Positions 62,899 through 64,000 of a DNA stretch of 64,000 nucleotides are shown in pieces (the stretch's first letter is position 1; every line of letters starts with the position of its first letter). This DNA is from Chitinophaga pinensis (GTDB lineage: Bacteria > Bacteroidota > Bacteroidia > Chitinophagales > Chitinophagaceae): positions 124,001 to 188,000 of the forward strand of contig CAMAXV010000004.1 in NCBI GenBank assembly GCA_945862385.1, written 5' to 3'. A program made the translations under genes and the position numbers. The notes beneath the pieces are model-generated. The model was not told the origin of the DNA and did no database searches. It saw only the letters and a program-made list of their open reading frames with translations.

Positions 62899-64000
62899 GA
62901 TCTGCCGCAGGAATTGATGTATGTCTTCAATTCATTGTTGAAGTTAGTTTTTTCCAGGAGATCTTCTAATGTTATTTGTATTCTGAAACGCCAGAAATGA
63001 TTTGGGTCACCTGGCACGTTGATTCTTTCATCTTTGGGATTTGATAACCTAAGGTCTTCCTGCATGGCAAAAAGATCCTGTAATTGAAAAACAGCCCACA
63101 TAGCAGGAGAATTCAGGTGGTGAAGAATAATTGACCGAACTATATGGCAAGAGGCATCTGCAGGAGCTTCTCCATATTGCCAAAGCATCTCATTGAAGAA
63201 CTTTTGAGATAATTTGGAGTCTTCTGTCCACCATTCCCTTATGGTGCTCATATCATGTGTGGATGGCGTAACTACAGAAAGGTATGGAGCATTGGCAGGA
63301 TCAAAGAATGCCTGATTCATTTGTTTGGGCATTCTTTGAACTTCCATGCTTAATAAACCCAGACTGGACATAACCTCAGGAACTGTTTTAGGTACCAGTC
63401 CGAGATCTTCACCACAAATGAGCATTTCTGTACACCTTTTCAAAGCAGGTAGTTTCTCGAGCGCTTCCTTTCTCCAAATCTGATCTTGTCTGTTAAAGAA
63501 ATAATCGTTGTATAATGCTGTAAAATGATATTTTTCTTGATCGCTCAAATGTTTATAGGATAGCGTCTTTTCTATATTAAACCTGAAATGAAATCCTTCA
63601 TCAGATACATCATCTCTCCAAAGCAATACATTGGATTGCAGGTTAAAAAGAGCCTGCTTTAGCTCAGTAACATCTTCAGATTGATGTTGTGTATTTAAAT
63701 AAGTCTCAACTTTTTTCTGGGTATCAAATTCATCTCTGAATTGATATTGAAAATTATTTTGATGCTTTAAAAAAGCTTTAATTTTCTGTTCTAAGCCGGG
63801 AGCTAGTTCCCAAATGATTTGATCTGTGATAAAAGGTTCACAGAACCTGTCTGCATTGAAATGAATGCCACGTGATTCAAACTCATGTTTATAAACCGGA
63901 ATCGCAGGTACAAATTTCCCCATAATTCCTTCTATTGCATCTTCCGGTATTGACCAAATTCTAAAGAAACCAAGTATGTGGTCTATTCTGAAGGCATCAA
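62886..64000 (-). CDS. malQ: 4-alpha-glucanotransferase (amylomaltase), 3' part
   Basis: The 5' part lies beyond base 64000; 371 codons are visible. The fragment opens with DAFRIDHILGFFRIWSIP, the GH77 nucleophile region, and continues with PEDAIEGIMGKFVPAIP. Later are CGEDLGLVPKTVPEVM with the acid/base Glu, and PSTHDMSTIREWW with the third catalytic Asp. An internal ATG at 63923 is not the start, because conserved sequence continues upstream of it. MalQ transfers maltodextrin segments in glycogen or starch breakdown. It overlaps the epimerase gene by 13 bp. Confidence 0.93.
   Translation of the reverse strand, partial: DAFRIDHILGFFRIWSIPEDAIEGIMGKFVPAIPVYKHEFESRGIHFNADRFCEPFITDQIIWELAPGLEQKIKAFLKHQNNFQYQFRDEFDTQKKVETYLNTQHQSEDVTELKQALFNLQSNVLLWRDDVSDEGFHFRFNIEKTLSYKHLSDQEKYHFTALYNDYFFNRQDQIWRKEALEKLPALKRCTEMLICGEDLGLVPKTVPEVMSSLGLLSMEVQRMPKQMNQAFFDPANAPYLSVVTPSTHDMSTIREWWTEDSKLSQKFFNEMLWQYGEAPADASCHIVRSIILHHLNSPAMWAVFQLQDLFAMQEDLRLSNPKDERINVPGDPNHFWRFRIQITLEDLLEKTNFNNELKTYINSCGRSCLA

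Noticed and set aside
1-64000. CRISPR array, prophage, restriction-modification or known defence cluster
   Set aside because: No regularly spaced repeats, integrase, phage structural genes, or methyltransferase-endonuclease pairs were seen in the window.

Overview
The window looks like chromosomal DNA of a Bacteroidota bacterium, most likely a Chitinophagaceae-type lineage. The reasons are protein families largely confined to that phylum (DUF4199, DUF4270, DUF5686, GSCFA, fused SpmA-SpmB, short GT5 'glycogen synthase', OMP_b-brl_3 receptors), many TonB-dependent receptors, almost no purine-rich ribosome binding sites, and repeated matches to the Bacteroidota -7 promoter element TAnnTTTG. The family-level placement is inference. 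No phage, insertion sequence, CRISPR array or obvious island is seen. Most of the window is dense housekeeping and cell-envelope DNA, with 59 protein genes (two cut by the window edges) and two tRNAs.

Layout. 1-1706: the 5' part of a secreted protein gene, a solitary Rpn-type nuclease gene, and tRNA-Pro(GGG) whose 3' end is duplicated 161 bp away beside a second terminator. 1771-6627 (+): a tight unit of a catalytically degenerate dihydroorotase homologue, DUF4199, two glycosyltransferases and a secreted protein. 6632-13101: lepA divergent from an acyl-CoA-binding protein, then tpiA with a GlmU-like protein, rpmE2, and the brxA-lgt-yajQ operon. 13172-16575: a secreted protein, an arginine decarboxylase family protein, and rplT-rpmI with a structured leader. 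16731-20366: M1 peptidase, folB and spmAB. 20456-27557: ychF, a TonB receptor followed by a two-domain fasciclin lipoprotein, purC, and trhO.

27652-35259 (-) is a compact six-gene unit (Nudix, rlmB, GSCFA, penicillin acylase, a small membrane protein, DUF5686). 35305-39977: metK, DUF4270 lipoprotein and short GT5, divergent from a YbhN-like membrane protein. 40071-44597: subtilase, DinB protein, tail-specific protease, tRNA-His(GTG). 44691-51485: DUF445, a large outer-membrane receptor with a glycine-rich loop, pcm, phosphosugar mutase and DUF2279.

52239-56652 (+) is an envelope-related operon: miaB, a receiver-less sigma-54 activator, lptE, a TPR-like protein and secG, ending in a clear terminator. 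56715-61870 continues with mltG, a YihY/BrkB protein, a creatininase family protein and another TonB receptor. The window ends with a dipeptide-epimerase-like enolase superfamily gene and the 3' part of malQ on the minus strand.

I did not find a convincing wholly new multi-gene system. The best leads are the tRNA-Pro 3'-end duplication, the rpmI-rplT leader, the sigma-54 activator inside the lptE-secG operon, promoter elements lying only a few bases before start codons, and several domain-degenerate enzymes.
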